A stretch of 64,000 nucleotides of DNA from contig JAWQEG010000003.1 in the NCBI GenBank assembly GCA_033782935.1, forward strand, positions 1,810,501 to 1,874,500, in the 5' to 3' direction. The notes under the pieces were generated by a model, which saw nothing but the letters and a program-made list of their open reading frames with translations, had not been told where the DNA came from and did no database searches. This DNA is from Petrolisthes cinctipes (Eukaryota; Arthropoda; Malacostraca; Decapoda; Porcellanidae). The position numbers were made by a program, and so were the translations under genes. Within the stretch, counting starts at the first letter, position 1, and each line of letters begins with the position of its first letter. Below, one piece after another: positions 61,901-64,000 of this stretch.

Positions 61901-64000
61901 ATATTTTAAGTGTCCAAAGTCGATATGTGCATGCATCATCTGTACCCGTTTATATCTAAAATTCAGGCTCAAAACACCCGAAAATTCGATATTTTGGGGT
62001 CCCAGAAGCGATCTGTACATGCCTACTCAGTGCTAGAATATTTTCAAAACATAGGTCCAAAAACATGCTAAACATCGATATGTTAGGTGCCCAAAGTCGA
62101 TATCTCAAATTCAGACCCAAAACACCCAAAAATTCGATATTTTGGGGTCCCAGAAGCGATCTGTACATGCCTACTCCTAGTTAGAGTATTTTCAATATAC
62201 AGGCCCAAAACATACTGAAAATCGATCTTTTAGGTGCCCAAAAGTCGATATGTGGATGCATCTTCTGTACCCGTTTATATCTCAAATTCAGGCTCAAAAC
62301 ACCCGAAAATTCGATATTTTGGGGTCCCAGAAGCGATCTGTACTTGCTTACTCCGTGTTAGAGTATTTTCAAACTACAGGCCCAAAACAAGCTGAAAATC
62401 GATATTTTAGGTGACAAAAGTCAATATGTGTATGCATCTTCTGCACCCGTTTATATCCCAAATTCATCCTCAAAACACCCGAAAATGCGATATTTTTGGG
62501 TCCCAGAAGCGATCTGTACATGCCTACTCAGTGCTAGAATGTTTTCAAAATATAGGCCCGAAACATGCTAAAAATCGATATTTTAAGTGCCCAAAGTCAA
62601 TATCTTAAATTCAGTCCCAAAACACCCGAAAATTCGATATTTTGGGGTCCCAGAAGCGAACTGTACATGCCTACTCCGTGTTAGAGTATTTTCAAAATAC
62701 AGGGCCAAAACATACTGAAAATCGATCTTTTAGGTGCCCAAAAGTCGATATGTGCATGCATCTTCTGTACCCGTTTATATCCCAAATTCAACCTCAAAAT
62801 ACCCGAAAATTCGATATTTTTGGGTCCCAGAAGCGATCTGTACATGCCTACTCAGTGCTAGAATGTTTTCAAAATATAGGCTGAAAACATGCTAAAAATC
62901 GATATTTTAAGTGTCCAAAGTCGATATGTGCATGCATCATCTGTACCCGTTTATATCTCAAATTCAGGCTCAAAACACCTGAAAATTCGATATTTTGGGG
63001 TCCTAGAAGAGATCTGTACTTGCCTACTTAGTGCTAGATAATTTTCAAAATATAGGCCCAAAACATGCTAAAAATCGATATTGTAGGTGCCCAAAGTCGA
63101 TATCTCAAATTCAGTCCCAAAACACCCGAAAATTCGATATTTTGGGGTCTCAGAAGCAAACTGTACATGCCTACTCCGTGTTAGAGTATTTTCAAAATAC
63201 AGGCCCAAAACATACTGAAAATCGATCTTTTAGGTGCCCAAAAGTCGATATGTGCATGCATCTTCTGTACCCGTTTATATCCCAAATTCAACCTCAAAAC
63301 ACCCGAAAATTCGATATTTTTAGGTACCAGAAGCGATCTGTACATGCCTACTCAGTGCTAGAATTTTCTCAAAATATAACCTCAAAACATGCTAAAAATC
63401 GATATTTTAAGTGTCCAAAGTCGATATGTGCATGCATCATCTGTACCCGTTTATATCTCAAATTCAGGCTCAAAACACCCGAAAATTCGATATTTTGGGG
63501 TCCCAGAAGCGATCTGTACATGCCTACTCAGTGCTAGAATATTTTCAAAATATAGGCCCAAAAACATGCTAAAAATCGATATTTTAGGTGCCCAAAGTCG
63601 ATATCTCAAATTTTGACGCAAAACACCCAAAAATTCGATATTTTGGGGTCCCAGAAGCGATCTGTACATACCTACTCCTAGTTAGAGTATTTTCAATATA
63701 CAGGCCCAAAACATACTGAAAATCGATCTTTTAGGTGCCCAAAAGTCGATATTTGGATGCATCTTCTGTACCCGTTTATATCTCAAATTCAGGCTCAAAA
63801 CACCCGAAAATTCGATATTTTTGGGTCCCAGAAGCGATCTGTACTTGCCTACTCCGTGTTAGAGTATTTTCAAAATACAGGCCCAAAACAAGCTGTAAAT
63901 CGATATTTTAGGTGACAAAAGTCAATATGTGTATGCATCTTCTGCACCCGTTTATATCCCAAATTCAACCTCAAAACACCCGAAAATCCGATGTTTTTGG
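58933..64000 (-). repeat. Satellite array block B2
   Basis: The satellite resumes exactly where it was cut (TTGGGGTCCCAG) in the same inverted orientation as block B1, and runs to the end of the window. Spacings correspond to 177- and 146-bp monomers. The AATT-insertion variant occurs once, at about 61480. No gene is seen. Confidence 0.96.

Noticed and set aside
1..64000. Regular repeats that might suggest a CRISPR array
   Set aside because: There are no unique spacers between constant repeats; the whole 177-bp unit is repeated, and the content is eukaryotic satellite and retroelements.
1..64000. GATATAAACGGG as a TATA box in each monomer
   Set aside because: It is simply part of the AT-rich repeat, present hundreds of times with no initiator or gene downstream.
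1..64000. Telomeric repeats, tRNA or rRNA genes
   Set aside because: I saw no TTAGG or TTAGGG runs, no tRNA A and B box pair, and no rRNA-like conserved stretch.

Overview
This window is eukaryotic repetitive DNA, most likely from an animal, and contains no recognisable host gene, rRNA or tRNA. About 54 of the 64 kb is one AT-rich satellite family. Two mobile elements are inserted into it: an RTE-clade non-LTR retrotransposon and a DIRS-type tyrosine-recombinase retroelement. The mix of long satellite arrays with RTE and DIRS elements would fit an invertebrate such as a decapod crustacean. That is a guess from general knowledge; nothing in the sequence fixes the taxon.

Layout: satellite block A1 (1-16150); RTE element (16151-19268); satellite block A2 (about 19269-29747), same orientation as A1; an inversion junction at GCATGC (29745-29750); satellite block B1 (29748-51729), reverse orientation; DIRS-like element (51730-58932, 7203 bp); satellite block B2 (58933-64000), same orientation as B1. 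Both elements interrupt the satellite without changing its phase, so each went into an existing array.

The satellite is built on several levels. An 88/89-bp half-unit was doubled to a 177-bp monomer. Monomers come in diverged types, including a 146-bp form (internal deletion between ATAT repeats) and a 158-bp form. They are arranged in higher-order repeats (HORs) of about 677, 1150-1190, 1700, 3225 and 3400 bp, several of them nearly identical and so recently amplified. Because 177 = 3 x 59, open frames run across monomers on both strands; these look like by-products and not genes.

The RTE copy has an APE-type endonuclease followed by a reverse transcriptase, broken by two in-frame stops and one frameshift just before the YADD active site. 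The DIRS-like element has 211-bp inverted terminal repeats that differ at one position, a 50-bp right terminal extension, and an internal complementary region equal to the inverted junction of its two ends, which fixes both ends to the base. Its interior is degenerate: I see a truncated tyrosine recombinase, proline-rich gag-like remnants, duplicated Cys/His modules and minisatellites, and no reverse transcriptase. It looks like a non-autonomous copy that moved recently using proteins supplied in trans.
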